Part shown: positions 1 to 10,590 of the stretch, in pieces
Layout of the letters: every line of letters starts with the position of its first letter
Numbering within the stretch: the first letter of the stretch is position 1
Assembly (NCBI GenBank): GCA_021735645.1
Contig: JAIPGP010000013.1
Coordinates: 1 to 54,634 of the forward strand
Origin: Candidatus Cloacimonadota bacterium
Lineage (GTDB): Bacteria; Cloacimonadota; Cloacimonadia; Cloacimonadales; TCS61
DNA length: 54,634 nt
Direction: 5' to 3'
The notes under the pieces: generated by a model
What the model saw: only the letters and a program-made list of their open reading frames with translations
Databases searched by the model: none
Told to the model about the DNA's origin: nothing
Program-made: the position numbers and the translations under genes

Positions 1-34
1 CTTTTCCCATTTCACTAATATCTCTATCAATCTC

Positions 35-76
35 TATAGGGCTTATAGGAGTTATAGGACCTATAGGACTTATAAT
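35..76 (+). repeat. 9-bp-period array, TATAGG + variable triplet
   Basis: The hexamer TATAGG starts at 35, 44, 53 and 62, and a degenerate copy (TATAAT) starts at 71. The spacing is exactly 9 bp and the three bases between hexamers differ each time (gct, agt, acc, act). The same hexamer-plus-triplet design, in the opposite orientation, recurs at 49613-49645. The function is unknown. Confidence 0.85.
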
Positions 77-175
77 AGATATATAAAAAACGAGACAATA
101 GAATAATTATAAATTCCGCTTTGTGAAATAGAACAGAATCACTAAATGAAGTTTATAAGTGAATAAATTACCTAT

Positions 176-376
176 GAAGCCACAGGGAGGGTACAGTGGG
201 CAAGTATGAGACAAAACTGGTAGATAAAAGCAATGTATCATATACTTAAGCACAAAAAGGCATTATTGGGCTAAAAAACAGTATATTAACGATTGATTTA
301 GGCGCGAGACCATTCCAAAAGAGGAATAATATATGTAAACTGATTTATAACCTCTACGAGTTAGAGGTTTAAACTG
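176..376 (+). repeat. Dispersed intergenic element, copy A
   Basis: About 200 bp shared with 10591-10846 in the same orientation. Shared blocks include GAAGCCACAGGGAGGGTAC at the left edge, CATTCCAAAAGAGGAA in the middle, and ATATGTAAACTGAT followed by TATAACCTCTACGAG near the right edge. Copy A ends in a hairpin with AACCTCT (349-355) pairing with AGAGGTT (363-369). Both copies precede a gene for an exported protein on the same strand. It could be a non-autonomous mobile element or a shared 5' regulatory or RNA element. Confidence 0.75.
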
Positions 377-474
377 TCCAAACTCCAGAGGTTATTTAAG
401 ACCTTTCAGACCAATATCATCCCACACATATTCCGGCTCAAGCAACCAGCTATATAAGGGCTACTTAGTGGTAG

Positions 475-606
475 ATTTTAAGAGAAGAGGAAGTTGAGAC
501 AAAAAAGGTACGATTATGTACAGAGTGTGACGAATGTGGGCAATTGGACAAATATTCTTATAAATGTTGTCAGAAGACAGAACCAACAGTAAACAGAAAG
601 TACTAA
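475..606 (+). pseudogene. Zinc-ribbon-like reading-frame remnant
   Basis: A 43-codon open frame without ATG, GTG or TTG at its start (a TAG precedes it) reads like real protein. It has a charged run (EEEVETKK) and then cysteines spaced as in LCTECDECGQ and YKCC. This resembles a small metal-binding finger. It may be the 3' remnant of a decayed gene or a chance frame. No family can be named. Confidence 0.25.
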
Positions 607-757
607 TATGCAAGGAGTTACGTTGTAGCATAAACATTTAGGTTAATTTCACACTAAATGGAACCACTTTTGCTTATTGTATAGGTTGAAATAATTTAAC
701 TGAATAACATTAGTTATGTAAAGTTGATTAAAAAACTAAAAAACATGGGAGAAAAGA

Positions 758-3700
758 ATGAAGAAAATCGTAGTAATATTTTTGCTTTTTGCGGGAGTGC
801 TGCTATTTAGCAATTCAGCTTTTGAACAGGGATTGAAATCACAGTCAGAGAGTACCTCTGATATTTTTATGGAAACCGATCTGCGAACAGATGACCTCAT
901 GATCAATGAGATAAATTTTAACAGTCATGCTTCTATTGGACCAGAGGAAGAATTTGAATTTATAGAAGTACACAATCCCAGTGGAAGTGGCTTAGACCTG
1001 ACTGGACTTGCGATTGCTGGTTCAGTGGAATATGCTTTTGATGCAGGAACAATGATTCCCGGGTCAGGTTATATTGTAGTAGCCAGAGATCCAGAAGCAT
1101 TAATGGCAGCTTATGGGATTTATAATGTAGTGGGATCTTTTACGGGAGAACTGCCCAATGACAGTGGAACGGTTATTTTGCAGCAGGCTGATAATCAAGA
1201 GGTAATCGATCAAGTTGATTATGAAGGTGACTGGTATTATGATGCGGAAGACGGCTGGAGTTCACTGGAGCTGCGTAATCCTGGAATGGATAACAGCGAA
1301 ATGGAATCATGGTGTGCATCTTACGGCAGCGGCTGGGATGCGAATCTGGAGCATCTGGGTGGAACTCCCGGTGTGATAAATCTACATATTTACTCTATAT
1401 ATGACATTCAATGGGTTAATGGGGCTAATGGCTACACGTCAGAAAAAGAACATGAGATGGTGCAGTGTACTGGAATTATCACAGCAAAGTTCTTTGGAGA
1501 CAATGTGCAGCGTTATGTGATCCAGGTACCGGAATTTTTACTGAATGAATATCAATTTTCCGGAGTATTTGTTTATGCTAATGGCATGGAAGATTATGAA
1601 GAAGGCGACATTATTACAGTAACGGGTCTGGTAACAGAAGATGGTGGCGGATTTAGCGACACAGTGATCAATCCCTGGGAGATAACTTTGCAGTCAAGCG
1701 GTAATGAACTGCCGGAACCTGTAGAAGAAACAATCATGCATGTTGATGCCATGAATGAAAATTGGGAAGGAGTGTTGATCACCTGCGCTGGAACATGCAC
1801 CAATGGGAATGAAAACGGCACACCGTGGTTTTTATCAGATGGCTTATATAGCGCAACTATTGCCGGAGATGATGATGAGCATTATAGCGCTCCTGCTGGT
1901 ACAACTATAGAAGATAATGAATATACTGTACGCGGAATAATAGTGAGATATGAAATCTGGATGCGTTCTGAGCTTGATTATAATGACGGACTATATACCC
2001 TGCCGGGCATTCTGGCAGGAACAGTGCAAAGCCTAGTAACTGGAACAGGCATAGCCGGAGCAGAGGTAACTGCCCAGCTTCCTGAATATAGAGAAGTATA
2101 TACTGCCACGACAAATGAACTGGGTGAATATGAGATGGAGCTTCCCCTGGGACTCTATCATGTGAACTGCAGTGCTGTGGGTTATATTGATCCTGATTAT
2201 GAAATTGCAATAATAGAGGAAGAAGAAACAACCATTGTAGATTTTATCCTGGAAGAAGGCAATCATCCTCCGGTACTCAATCTGCCGGGAGTATTTGCTT
2301 TTAACGAAGACGAAACCCTCACCGTGGATATGAATGATTATGCCACAGATATTGATGGTGATGTGATGATCACGGGAATTGACGGCAATGTGGAAATCAA
2401 TGTGCAGGCAAACGGCATGGAGCTTTTCTTTAGTGCACCGGCAAACTGGAATGGAGAAGAGACAGTCACGCTGTGGGTGAATGATCAGCAGAATCGCGCC
2501 TTAGTGAGCGAACCAATTATCCTGGAAGTATATGCGATCAATGATGCGCCCTGGATTGATCTGCCAGAAGAGCTAACAATTAACACATATATAGATGATA
2601 TGCCTTATCTATTTGATATTGAGTCATATTACGGCGATATTGATGGTGACCTGTTAACTGGAGACGTGATGTTTGACATGGGCATAGAAGCTGTGCTTGA
2701 TGGAACAAACATCCAGATAATGGTCGATGAGGGATTTACCGGCACAGCTCAGCTTTGGGTAACCGTGTATGATGAAGAATTATCTGAAACAGATCAGATT
2801 ACCGTAAACGTGATTTCTTCTGCTGATGTAGGAGAACTTGTATTTGATATCACTGCTCTGGAAGCTGGACCTGCCTTTGGGGACTGGATGTTTGATAATG
2901 ATGCTTCACCTTTTTACCATAATCCCACAATTAATTCATATTATGCCTATAATGCTTTTAGCTGGAACGTGGATGGTAATGGAGATGGAACCTGCGGCAG
3001 CTTAGGCAGCGGTGTGGTCACAGAGCAGATATGCGTTGAGGAAAATCTGCCATTCGTTGCTTCAGTGAATGAACTGGAGCTTAATATTGATGATTTCACT
3101 CTTACATTCTTTGAACATATAAACACAGAAAATCCTGAACAGCCCTGGGACACCATGGGCGAAGCCGGAGACCACAGACAATATACAGAAGGCATCGGTA
3201 CAATATCACAAAACGGAAATGTTGTTCTAAGTGTAACGGGCATAATATTTGATATGATAGCCTATTATCCGGCACCTGTTGGTAATGGTGGCGGGACAGG
3301 TTATGGAACTGTTTCCGGCAGCGGAGTGATAGACGCCTATAATTCAGACCTGCAATGGGTAGAATACTTTGATGTAGATCAGACGGGGATGATATATTTC
3401 AGTTGTGATTCCATGTCACCAGTATTGCAGGATTGTTATGGCACTTATGATGTAGATAATCTGGTGGTATATGGCAGTGATTCTGGAAATCATGCTCCTG
3501 AACTTGAATTGATTGATGCTATGCTAATGCAGGAAGACATTTCGGCAGAGCTTGATATTGCGGAATACGCTTTTGATGAAGATGGAGATGAACTGACTGT
3601 GACCGTTGCCGGCAATGAGATGATCTCTGCGACAGTTGATGGCATGGTGGTTACTTTCACCCCTGCAGTGAACTGGTATGGTAGTGAGACAGTAACAATC

Positions 3701-6700
3701 AGTGTCAGTGACGGATTAGCATCTGCAAGCCATGAAGTTAATATATCAGTTTCTCCTGTTAATGATGCACCGTGGATAGACCTGCCGGATGAACTGACAA
3801 TAAACACAGCAGTAGAACCGATTCCCTATGCATTTGACATTTCAGAATTTTTTGGCGATGTGGATGATGATGAACTTGTCATTACAGTGAGCGGTTATAT
3901 ATATCTGACAGTGGAAGTAGATGATGATATATTATTGATAACTCCAGATCAGGGTTTCACCGATTATGACATGCTTATGGTAACAGTGACAGACCCAATG
4001 GATTTGAGTAATTCTGATACTATGACCATTGGAATAATTAATGAAGGTGGAACTCCGGAGCTGATATTTGATATTTCAGGTCTGGAAGCAGGGCCGATAA
4101 ATTTTGGAGTTGACTGGATGTTTGATCTGGATGATACACCTTTCATTGAAAATCAGGATATACATTCCAATTATGCCTATCAGGCATTTCACTGGAATAT
4201 AGACGGTCATGGGAACGGTTTTTGCGAAAGTGGTGGCAGCGGTGTGATCACAGAAGAAATTTGTGTTAGTGAAAGCGTGCCTTTTGCAGCCGATGTTTCA
4301 GAACTTGGTTTATTTATAAATAATTTTGCATTAACATTTTTTGAACACATAAATACTGAAAATCCTGATAATCCCTGGGATACTATGGGCGAAGCCGGAG
4401 ACCAGCGTCAATATATCGGTGGTATCGGAACAATCACTCATAATGGAAGTGTCGTGCTTTCTGTTACTGATATCCTTTATAATGTAACAACATATTATCC
4501 TGCACCTCTTGGCAATGGCGGAGCCAGCGGATATGGCACAGTAGAAGGTGAAGGATATATTGATGCAGCAAATTCTGATCCGCAGTGGGTTGACTTTTAT
4601 GACCAGAACGGATCAGGACTTATCTATTTTAGCTGTGGGTCAATGTCACCAGTACTTCAGATGTGTTATGGCACTTATGACGTAGATGACCTGATAATTT
4701 ACGGTAGTGAGCAGCAAAATCAAGCTCCAGTATTATATCTACCTAACGAGTTTACATTTGACGAAGATGATACGATGGTGATAAACGTTGATGATTATGC
4801 CATTGACCCAGATGGAGACCTGCTCACAGTTACTGTATTAGATAATGAGATGATCAATGCCCAGGTTATTGGCATGAACGTTATTCTTTCTGCTTCACCA
4901 AACTGGAATGGCAGTGAATTTATCACTATAATGGTTGACGATGGAGCTAATCGTGCAATAGCTTCTGATGATACAGAGATAATTGTGAATCCCATCAACG
5001 ATGCACCCTGGATAGAACTGCCAGATGAAATAACTATTGACCCCACTATCGATCCAATACCTTTCAGTTTTGATGTTTCAAACTATTGCGGAGATGTAGA
5101 TGGTGATGAGCTAACGATGACAGTGGTAAATTCTAATGAAGTAACAGTTACAATTGATGGATTAACGCTGATTATAAACCCCGTATATTATGATAGTCAG
5201 GCATTGATAACGATTACGGTTTCTGATCCACAATCACTGATTGACATTGATAATTTTAATGTTAATATTGGTAACTATATAACAGCAATTAGTGGTCAGG
5301 TATATGAAGAAGAAAGCCGCTCACCAATATCAGATGTAGAAATCACGCTTACTGATAATATTTATAGAGGTGTAAGTCGCCAAAATAGCAGCAGATTAAC
5401 ATATACTACCTATACCGATGAATATGGCACATATTATATAGAAGTAGATCCTGGCACATATAGCCTCATTGCTACTCATCCAGACTATGAAACAGTGACT
5501 GTAAACGATCTATTAATTGAAGAAAACACTACTTTGCAATATTTCTTCGGCATGACTCCTGCGGGTGCTGGTTACATTACCGGGGGACTTTACAGCGTTG
5601 GTTGCGAATATGGAGACGGAATAGTAAATTTAAATTTTGCTGATCTGGAGAACCTTGATTCCGGTTGCAGTCAGGATGATATTGGGTATGGTGATTTCAC
5701 GGATATGACAGCTACAGTATATGCCGGTCAGGAATTAGATGTATCTATCCAAAGTGGTTATAGCGGCAATTATGCCCGTATCTGGGTGGATTTTAACCAG
5801 GATTTCAGCTTTAGTGAAGATGAAATGATCATGGACACAGCTGAGATTAATAACTATAATACAACTGTAGTGCCTATAACAATTCCCATGGCAGCTGTTC
5901 CAGGTGAATACAGAATGAGAGTCAGAGCTGTGTATTTGCAGCAAATATTTGGTGCGGATGAACTGCAAACGTATGGTGAAGTGGAAGACTACACTATGAT
6001 AGTTACGGATGAAATAACCCCGGAGCTTACCCTTGAACTGCCTGTAGAAATTTATGCCATGATTGAAGATGACTCTGCTGAATTTGATTTGACTCCTTAT
6101 ATCACTGGTGAAAATTACACAATATCGGCTGAAGGAAGTGAGAATATCTCTGTTTCTTTAGATGGTCTTCTGGCTAATTTGACTCCAGCCGAAAATTTCT
6201 TTGGTTTGGACGAAGTTGTATTTACACTCAGCGATGAAATCAGCAGAACTACCGTCTCTGACACCTTGCTGGTGGAAGTGGCAGCAGTAAATGACGCCCC
6301 ATATATTGATCTGCCTACGCAGCTCTCTTTCTATACCTATGGACCCAAAGTGCGTGATATCTCAGATTACTTTGGTGATGTGGACGGTGATCTGCTTACT
6401 GTTTCCGTTACCGGCACAGATAGTATAGAGGTAGAAGTTCTGGGCTCAATCATCCACTTGATAATTGATGATGGCTGGACAGGAACAGATACCTGGACGA
6501 TCACAGTTGATGATGGAGTAAGTAGAGAATCAGCCTATGATATCGTTAATATCCAGGTAGGCGATGCTCTGATCCTCAATCTTGATAATGTCTTACCGGA
6601 AGAACAGGGTGGTTATGGCTGTATTGACTGGGAAGAAGATGGTGCCTATCTATCAATAATCCCGATTGCCGGAGAAGGCTGGCAATGTAATGGCGAAAAT

Positions 6701-8479
6701 GACCCATCCTGGTATTATTATCCCGGTGAAGTAACTATGTATCCGGGTCGCTTGTACGTTGACCTGAGTTATTTTGACCTGCACTGGTTCCAGGTGGAAG
6801 TTACCCTTACAGATTATTGTGATATCGGCTGCACTGAAGTAGTGGGAACCATGGGTCAAAATACATTTATTTCCAATAGCAACACTGTCTCTGGTGAAGA
6901 AACCCACGTTTCAATAGTTAACGGTATGGGCATGGACTTAGATGGCTTCTATATAAATACTCTGGAAGGCATAGTTCACGAAATCCATGTTTATTTTGCT
7001 AACCAGAATCCCACATATATAGGCGGACACATCACTGATGCACTCACAGAATTGCCTTTAGCTGCTGTAGAACTAACCGTTTCAGATATTTATGATTCCA
7101 CCATGGTTTATATTACCGGAACTGGAGCTGATGGTAATTATTATGTGGAAGTGGAACCATCTACTTATAATCTTGCCTTTGATTGTGCCGGCTATGAAAG
7201 CGTGTATTATGAAAACGTTACCTTAGCTGATGGTGATTTTGTGGATTACAGCTTTGCTATGACAGCCCAGATTACACCAGTCACAATCAGTAAATCATTT
7301 GTAGCCGGCTGGAACTGGTTATCCCTCAATGTTTATGCGGATGATATGGACATCAATACTGTGCTGTCATCAATTGGAGAACATGGGACTTCCATAAAAA
7401 ACCAAACCCAAAGTGCCCTTTATTATGAAAATATTGGCTGGCTCGGTTCCTTGCAGGAGTTTAATAACCTCACTTTCTATATAGTGCAGGCTGATGCTCC
7501 AGTGGAATTTGAGTTTTCTGGTTTGCCGGTAGATATTTATGAAACAAATTATGAACTGGTAACTGGTTGGAACTGGATATCTTACGCACCACAGCAATCT
7601 GAAGAAATCAATTATGCTCTGGCAGGTATTGCCAGCGGAATTAATATTAAAAATCAAACTCAAAGTGCGATTAATTATGATGACATGGGCTGGTTAGGAA
7701 GTCTTACTGACATGCAGCCCTTAAATGGATATATGCTCAAAATGGATAATGCTGAACAATTTAACTATCCAGAACCGCAGGGAGACATCCGGTCTCAGCT
7801 AACTGAACCTCAGTTTTCCTGTGTTGAAGCGGAATGGAGCGTCAATCCGCATGATTACGAATATAATGGCATAGTCATTACAGAAATAAATGCTGAGCAG
7901 CAGTTTACTGCTTCTGATTATGTCCTGGGAGTATTCTGCGAAGAAGAATGTCGCGGTATTGCTTCTGAAGAATCAGGCACTGTGCTGGATTACACGGAAC
8001 ATTTCGGTAAAACATACCATTCTTTGATGGTATATTCGAATAATGCTGAAGGAGAGACGCTAAGCTTCAAGCTGTATAACTTCCAGACTGGAGAAATTAC
8101 AGAACTGGATAACACCCTGAGCTTCCAGGCTGATATGGTAATTGGAAACTGGGATGAACCGCTGCCGATAACTGCTCCACAGACAGATGAAAGCGAAATT
8201 GCAGTATCTCAGCTTTTAAGTTGCTACCCCAATCCCTTTAATCCTTCCTGCTCGATATCATTTAATCTGAATAAGGAAGAGAATGTAGAAATTGCCATCT
8301 ATAATGTCCGCGGTCAAAAAATTGCCACTCTTATAAATGACAGACTGGTAAGCGGGCAGCATAGTATAGATTGGAAAGGAACAAATGAATCTGGTCACCC
8401 GGCAGCTTCGGGTATTTACTTCGTGAACATGAAAACTGCTGATTATCAGGAAATGAATAAAATCATCCTCCTGAAATAG
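758..8479 (+). CDS. Giant exported multidomain protein with sorting domain
   Basis: A 2573-residue secreted, probably surface-attached protein. Residues 1-21 form a signal peptide. Visible domains, roughly in order: a lamin-tail-like domain (about 45-150), an OB-fold-like region (about 215-330), a carboxypeptidase-regulatory-like domain (about 410-500), and many cadherin/Ig-like repeats marked by NDAPWIDLP. A ~200-residue module occurs twice (from about 690 and 1098, marker NTENPWDTMGEAGD with small changes). Then come a second regulatory-like domain (about 1508), a GEVED-type domain (about 1600-1750) and a third regulatory-like domain (about 2087). Two GWNW(L/I)S modules lie at about 2183 and 2267. 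The C-terminus (about 2486-2573) is an FlgD-like sorting domain beginning CYPNPFNPS, typical of type IX secretion substrates. The start is supported by GGGAG just upstream. A role in adhesion or extracellular polymer binding is inferred. Confidence 0.93.
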   Translation: MKKIVVIFLLFAGVLLFSNSAFEQGLKSQSESTSDIFMETDLRTDDLMINEINFNSHASIGPEEEFEFIEVHNPSGSGLDLTGLAIAGSVEYAFDAGTMIPGSGYIVVARDPEALMAAYGIYNVVGSFTGELPNDSGTVILQQADNQEVIDQVDYEGDWYYDAEDGWSSLELRNPGMDNSEMESWCASYGSGWDANLEHLGGTPGVINLHIYSIYDIQWVNGANGYTSEKEHEMVQCTGIITAKFFGDNVQRYVIQVPEFLLNEYQFSGVFVYANGMEDYEEGDIITVTGLVTEDGGGFSDTVINPWEITLQSSGNELPEPVEETIMHVDAMNENWEGVLITCAGTCTNGNENGTPWFLSDGLYSATIAGDDDEHYSAPAGTTIEDNEYTVRGIIVRYEIWMRSELDYNDGLYTLPGILAGTVQSLVTGTGIAGAEVTAQLPEYREVYTATTNELGEYEMELPLGLYHVNCSAVGYIDPDYEIAIIEEEETTIVDFILEEGNHPPVLNLPGVFAFNEDETLTVDMNDYATDIDGDVMITGIDGNVEINVQANGMELFFSAPANWNGEETVTLWVNDQQNRALVSEPIILEVYAINDAPWIDLPEELTINTYIDDMPYLFDIESYYGDIDGDLLTGDVMFDMGIEAVLDGTNIQIMVDEGFTGTAQLWVTVYDEELSETDQITVNVISSADVGELVFDITALEAGPAFGDWMFDNDASPFYHNPTINSYYAYNAFSWNVDGNGDGTCGSLGSGVVTEQICVEENLPFVASVNELELNIDDFTLTFFEHINTENPEQPWDTMGEAGDHRQYTEGIGTISQNGNVVLSVTGIIFDMIAYYPAPVGNGGGTGYGTVSGSGVIDAYNSDLQWVEYFDVDQTGMIYFSCDSMSPVLQDCYGTYDVDNLVVYGSDSGNHAPELELIDAMLMQEDISAELDIAEYAFDEDGDELTVTVAGNEMISATVDGMVVTFTPAVNWYGSETVTISVSDGLASASHEVNISVSPVNDAPWIDLPDELTINTAVEPIPYAFDISEFFGDVDDDELVITVSGYIYLTVEVDDDILLITPDQGFTDYDMLMVTVTDPMDLSNSDTMTIGIINEGGTPELIFDISGLEAGPINFGVDWMFDLDDTPFIENQDIHSNYAYQAFHWNIDGHGNGFCESGGSGVITEEICVSESVPFAADVSELGLFINNFALTFFEHINTENPDNPWDTMGEAGDQRQYIGGIGTITHNGSVVLSVTDILYNVTTYYPAPLGNGGASGYGTVEGEGYIDAANSDPQWVDFYDQNGSGLIYFSCGSMSPVLQMCYGTYDVDDLIIYGSEQQNQAPVLYLPNEFTFDEDDTMVINVDDYAIDPDGDLLTVTVLDNEMINAQVIGMNVILSASPNWNGSEFITIMVDDGANRAIASDDTEIIVNPINDAPWIELPDEITIDPTIDPIPFSFDVSNYCGDVDGDELTMTVVNSNEVTVTIDGLTLIINPVYYDSQALITITVSDPQSLIDIDNFNVNIGNYITAISGQVYEEESRSPISDVEITLTDNIYRGVSRQNSSRLTYTTYTDEYGTYYIEVDPGTYSLIATHPDYETVTVNDLLIEENTTLQYFFGMTPAGAGYITGGLYSVGCEYGDGIVNLNFADLENLDSGCSQDDIGYGDFTDMTATVYAGQELDVSIQSGYSGNYARIWVDFNQDFSFSEDEMIMDTAEINNYNTTVVPITIPMAAVPGEYRMRVRAVYLQQIFGADELQTYGEVEDYTMIVTDEITPELTLELPVEIYAMIEDDSAEFDLTPYITGENYTISAEGSENISVSLDGLLANLTPAENFFGLDEVVFTLSDEISRTTVSDTLLVEVAAVNDAPYIDLPTQLSFYTYGPKVRDISDYFGDVDGDLLTVSVTGTDSIEVEVLGSIIHLIIDDGWTGTDTWTITVDDGVSRESAYDIVNIQVGDALILNLDNVLPEEQGGYGCIDWEEDGAYLSIIPIAGEGWQCNGENDPSWYYYPGEVTMYPGRLYVDLSYFDLHWFQVEVTLTDYCDIGCTEVVGTMGQNTFISNSNTVSGEETHVSIVNGMGMDLDGFYINTLEGIVHEIHVYFANQNPTYIGGHITDALTELPLAAVELTVSDIYDSTMVYITGTGADGNYYVEVEPSTYNLAFDCAGYESVYYENVTLADGDFVDYSFAMTAQITPVTISKSFVAGWNWLSLNVYADDMDINTVLSSIGEHGTSIKNQTQSALYYENIGWLGSLQEFNNLTFYIVQADAPVEFEFSGLPVDIYETNYELVTGWNWISYAPQQSEEINYALAGIASGINIKNQTQSAINYDDMGWLGSLTDMQPLNGYMLKMDNAEQFNYPEPQGDIRSQLTEPQFSCVEAEWSVNPHDYEYNGIVITEINAEQQFTASDYVLGVFCEEECRGIASEESGTVLDYTEHFGKTYHSLMVYSNNAEGETLSFKLYNFQTGEITELDNTLSFQADMVIGNWDEPLPITAPQTDESEIAVSQLLSCYPNPFNPSCSISFNLNKEENVEIAIYNVRGQKIATLINDRLVSGQHSIDWKGTNESGHPAASGIYFVNMKTADYQEMNKIILLK

Positions 8480-8491
8480 TATTATTGTTAC

Positions 8492-8528
8492 GGTGGGAAC
8501 TGCACTCCGGTTCCCACCACTTTTTTTT
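8492..8528 (+). terminator. Rho-independent terminator of the giant gene
   Basis: GGTGGGAAC (8492-8500) pairs perfectly with GTTCCCACC (8510-8518) across a 9-nt loop and is followed by AC and eight T's. It lies 13 bases after the stop codon of the giant exported protein. Confidence 0.92.
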
Positions 8529-8655
8529 AACAATTAACTCTTCTTCTTTTCTTTCGCGTCATTTTGCGATTTTCGCGGCTGAAAATCTTATCCTTTTTTC
8601 CTCATAAGCAAAACCTTGTCACGATCATTTCTTTCTCAGATACAACGACATTTTT

Positions 8656-9882
8656 CTATTTTTGTAAATTTAAATGAGCCATAAGATATAAAAAAGCCAG
8701 TATTACTCCCGAGACTGCCAGGGCAATAGCTATGGAAAAGCTGTCTGCTAAAAAGCCTAATAGTAAAGCAAAAGCTGCTGTTATCAGTGTGGTCATCTGC
8801 GTTTCGGCGGAAAGCCCTGAAGCCATCAGTTTTGGTGGTATTACTTCTGAAAGCAGATGGACATTTAACGGACGACGGTAATTGTGAAATAGATAAAGAG
8901 TTAATAAAGCCAGTATAGAAATCAGCGGTAATTTCAGATAGCTGCCAAATCCGGCAGCCAGCAGCAGCAGAGCCCCTACCATGAAAGTGATATTGAGTGC
9001 CTGCTTATCTGACTTGAAAAAGGCGGTTATTCTCACTGCTTTTGCTGAGGCAGATACTGTCAGCATATAGATGAAGAAATATACGATACCGATGATGACG
9101 GCAGATCGCCGGGTTGCGGAATACAAGGTCAATAACGGCAGACTCAGAGCCCAGGCTTTGATCACGGGCTGCAGATAATCCTTGCTGGCAGTGAAACAAC
9201 CGGTGAAAATTGAACTATTTAAAAATACTCTTCTGTTATCAGAATGCTTGAAGATCAGCAGAAAGGAGCTAAAGTATTCTTTCATAACCTGCTTTTTCTG
9301 TCCCTTAATGCTGCTGATCTCATCAAGTTCAGCCGGATAGCCAGCCAGATTTATCAGGTCAAGCAGATAGGGCACGATTGCAGCCAGAAATATATAACGA
9401 TAATTTCCTGTATAAAAAACCAGTGCTGCTGCCAAAAGAGAATTTAGAGCAGAACCAGCCTGAGAGGCTGCCCGAGTATGTCCATAATAGTTCAGCCTTT
9501 CATTTAAACGGCCCGTAAGTCGCAAATGTGATAATATCAGAGCTTTATGCGTCCCGGAACGAAATGCTTCACCGCAGGCAAACCAGAACATTGCAGCTAC
9601 GAATAATCCAAACCGTGAAGTGAAACTGAAGATCAGAAAGGAAATGATGTAGGCAGAAAAGGAAAACAGCATGGAATTTTTACGACCATAAATATCTGCC
9701 AGAAAGCCAGAAGGTATTTCCAGAAGATTGGTTATAATTTCCCTGATGGCATATAATATCCCGATCTGAAAGAAGGAAAGCCCCACCTGGAGGAAAAACA
9801 GGATCAGGAATGGCTCAAAAAACCTCAGGTTCTTCAAAAAGCCATACAAGGCAAACCGGGGAAACATCTTATCTTTTTGCAT
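8656..9882 (-). CDS. MFS transporter
   Basis: A 408-residue inner-membrane protein with about 12 hydrophobic segments, the usual length for the major facilitator superfamily. The loop after the second segment carries SGFLADIYGRKNSM, matching the MFS motif G-x-L-a-D-r-x-G-R-k. The substrate cannot be read from sequence; the family includes drug and metabolite exporters. It starts 24 bases after the end of the broken flavodoxin gene, so the two were probably cotranscribed. The Shine-Dalgarno sequence is weak. Confidence 0.85.
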   Translation of the reverse strand: MQKDKMFPRFALYGFLKNLRFFEPFLILFFLQVGLSFFQIGILYAIREIITNLLEIPSGFLADIYGRKNSMLFSFSAYIISFLIFSFTSRFGLFVAAMFWFACGEAFRSGTHKALILSHLRLTGRLNERLNYYGHTRAASQAGSALNSLLAAALVFYTGNYRYIFLAAIVPYLLDLINLAGYPAELDEISSIKGQKKQVMKEYFSSFLLIFKHSDNRRVFLNSSIFTGCFTASKDYLQPVIKAWALSLPLLTLYSATRRSAVIIGIVYFFIYMLTVSASAKAVRITAFFKSDKQALNITFMVGALLLLAAGFGSYLKLPLISILALLTLYLFHNYRRPLNVHLLSEVIPPKLMASGLSAETQMTTLITAAFALLLGFLADSFSIAIALAVSGVILAFLYLMAHLNLQK

Positions 9883-9905
9883 ATTTACAGCATATAAATA
9901 TCATT

Positions 9906-10371
9906 CTATTCGAGGAAGCATCCGGCAATCTTAGTGATATTATCTTCTCTGATATTTTCCTGAGGAGTGGCTTTCATCAGTTTGAACATCAGGCGCATGA
10001 TGATATTTTCTTTTTCAGGGGAATATGCTCCACCTAAGGATTCCATAGCAACTGCCTGATCTATCAGTTCTGGTGGAAAACTTTTAATGAAGTAATCTTT
10101 GATCAATTTCATCAACACTCAGGCAACAGCAGAATAGAGCGACCTGACAGTTTTTTAGTTCACTAAGATTAGATACCGCAAATTTCCGCATGCCGTTTTT
10201 GATCTCACCAGCGAGCACAGCACCGCCTAAGATCACATTGTCATAGCCTTTTACTGATGGGTTTTCCTTAATATTGGCAAGTTTGGTCTCACCAGGCAGC
10301 TTATCAGCCAGCATCTTTGCCAGCTTCTCGGAAGTACCTTTCCGGGTGGAATATACAATTAAATTTTTCAT
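9906..10371 (-). pseudogene. Flavodoxin-like gene split by a frameshift
   Basis: The first frame (10371-10084) begins MKNLIVYSTRKGTSEKLAK, a classic flavodoxin FMN-phosphate loop, and continues into the second strand-loop (VILGGAVLAG). It runs out of frame at about 10,110, after CCCLSVDEI. The remaining C-terminal part (LIKDYFIKSFPPELIDQAVA to the end at 9906) continues in another frame overlapping by 35 bases. Joined, they give about 155 residues, the length of a flavodoxin or HemG-like protein. This is either a real frameshift or a sequencing error. Products of this family carry electrons or act on protoporphyrinogen. Confidence 0.8.
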
Positions 10372-10423
10372 AAGAATCCTTTATTTTTATTCGGGTAGAA
10401 ACCCGATATGAGAGAATAATCCT

Positions 10424-10456
10424 GTTAACAGTGTAAACGCAGTTAACCATGTCAAC
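10424..10456. repeat. 9-bp-period array, GTNAAC + variable triplet
   Basis: GTTAAC (10424), GTAAAC (10433), GTTAAC (10442) and GTCAAC (10451) are spaced exactly 9 bp apart. The spacer triplets all differ. It belongs to the same family as the arrays at 11782, 34189, 35002, 35711, 40842 and 49647. Confidence 0.85.
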
Positions 10457-10590
10457 AAGAAAAAACTCTCTGGTTAGACCTGCGTTTGGATATTTACCAA
10501 TTATCTATAGAAACGTTATAATAATATTGTATAACATTAATAACTAATAAAAAAGTGATTTTGGAGATTAGTACGGTTGTAACCCACAGG

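Larger units (their letters stand above)
1..757. other. Long non-coding region upstream of the giant exported protein
   Basis: No intact gene is seen here. The stretch holds a 9-bp-period TATAGG array (35-76), copy A of a dispersed element (176-376) and a short zinc-ribbon-like reading frame without a start codon (475-606). The last 150 bases are AT-rich and end in a GGGAG ribosome binding site for the gene at 758. No confident promoter could be placed. Confidence 0.6.
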
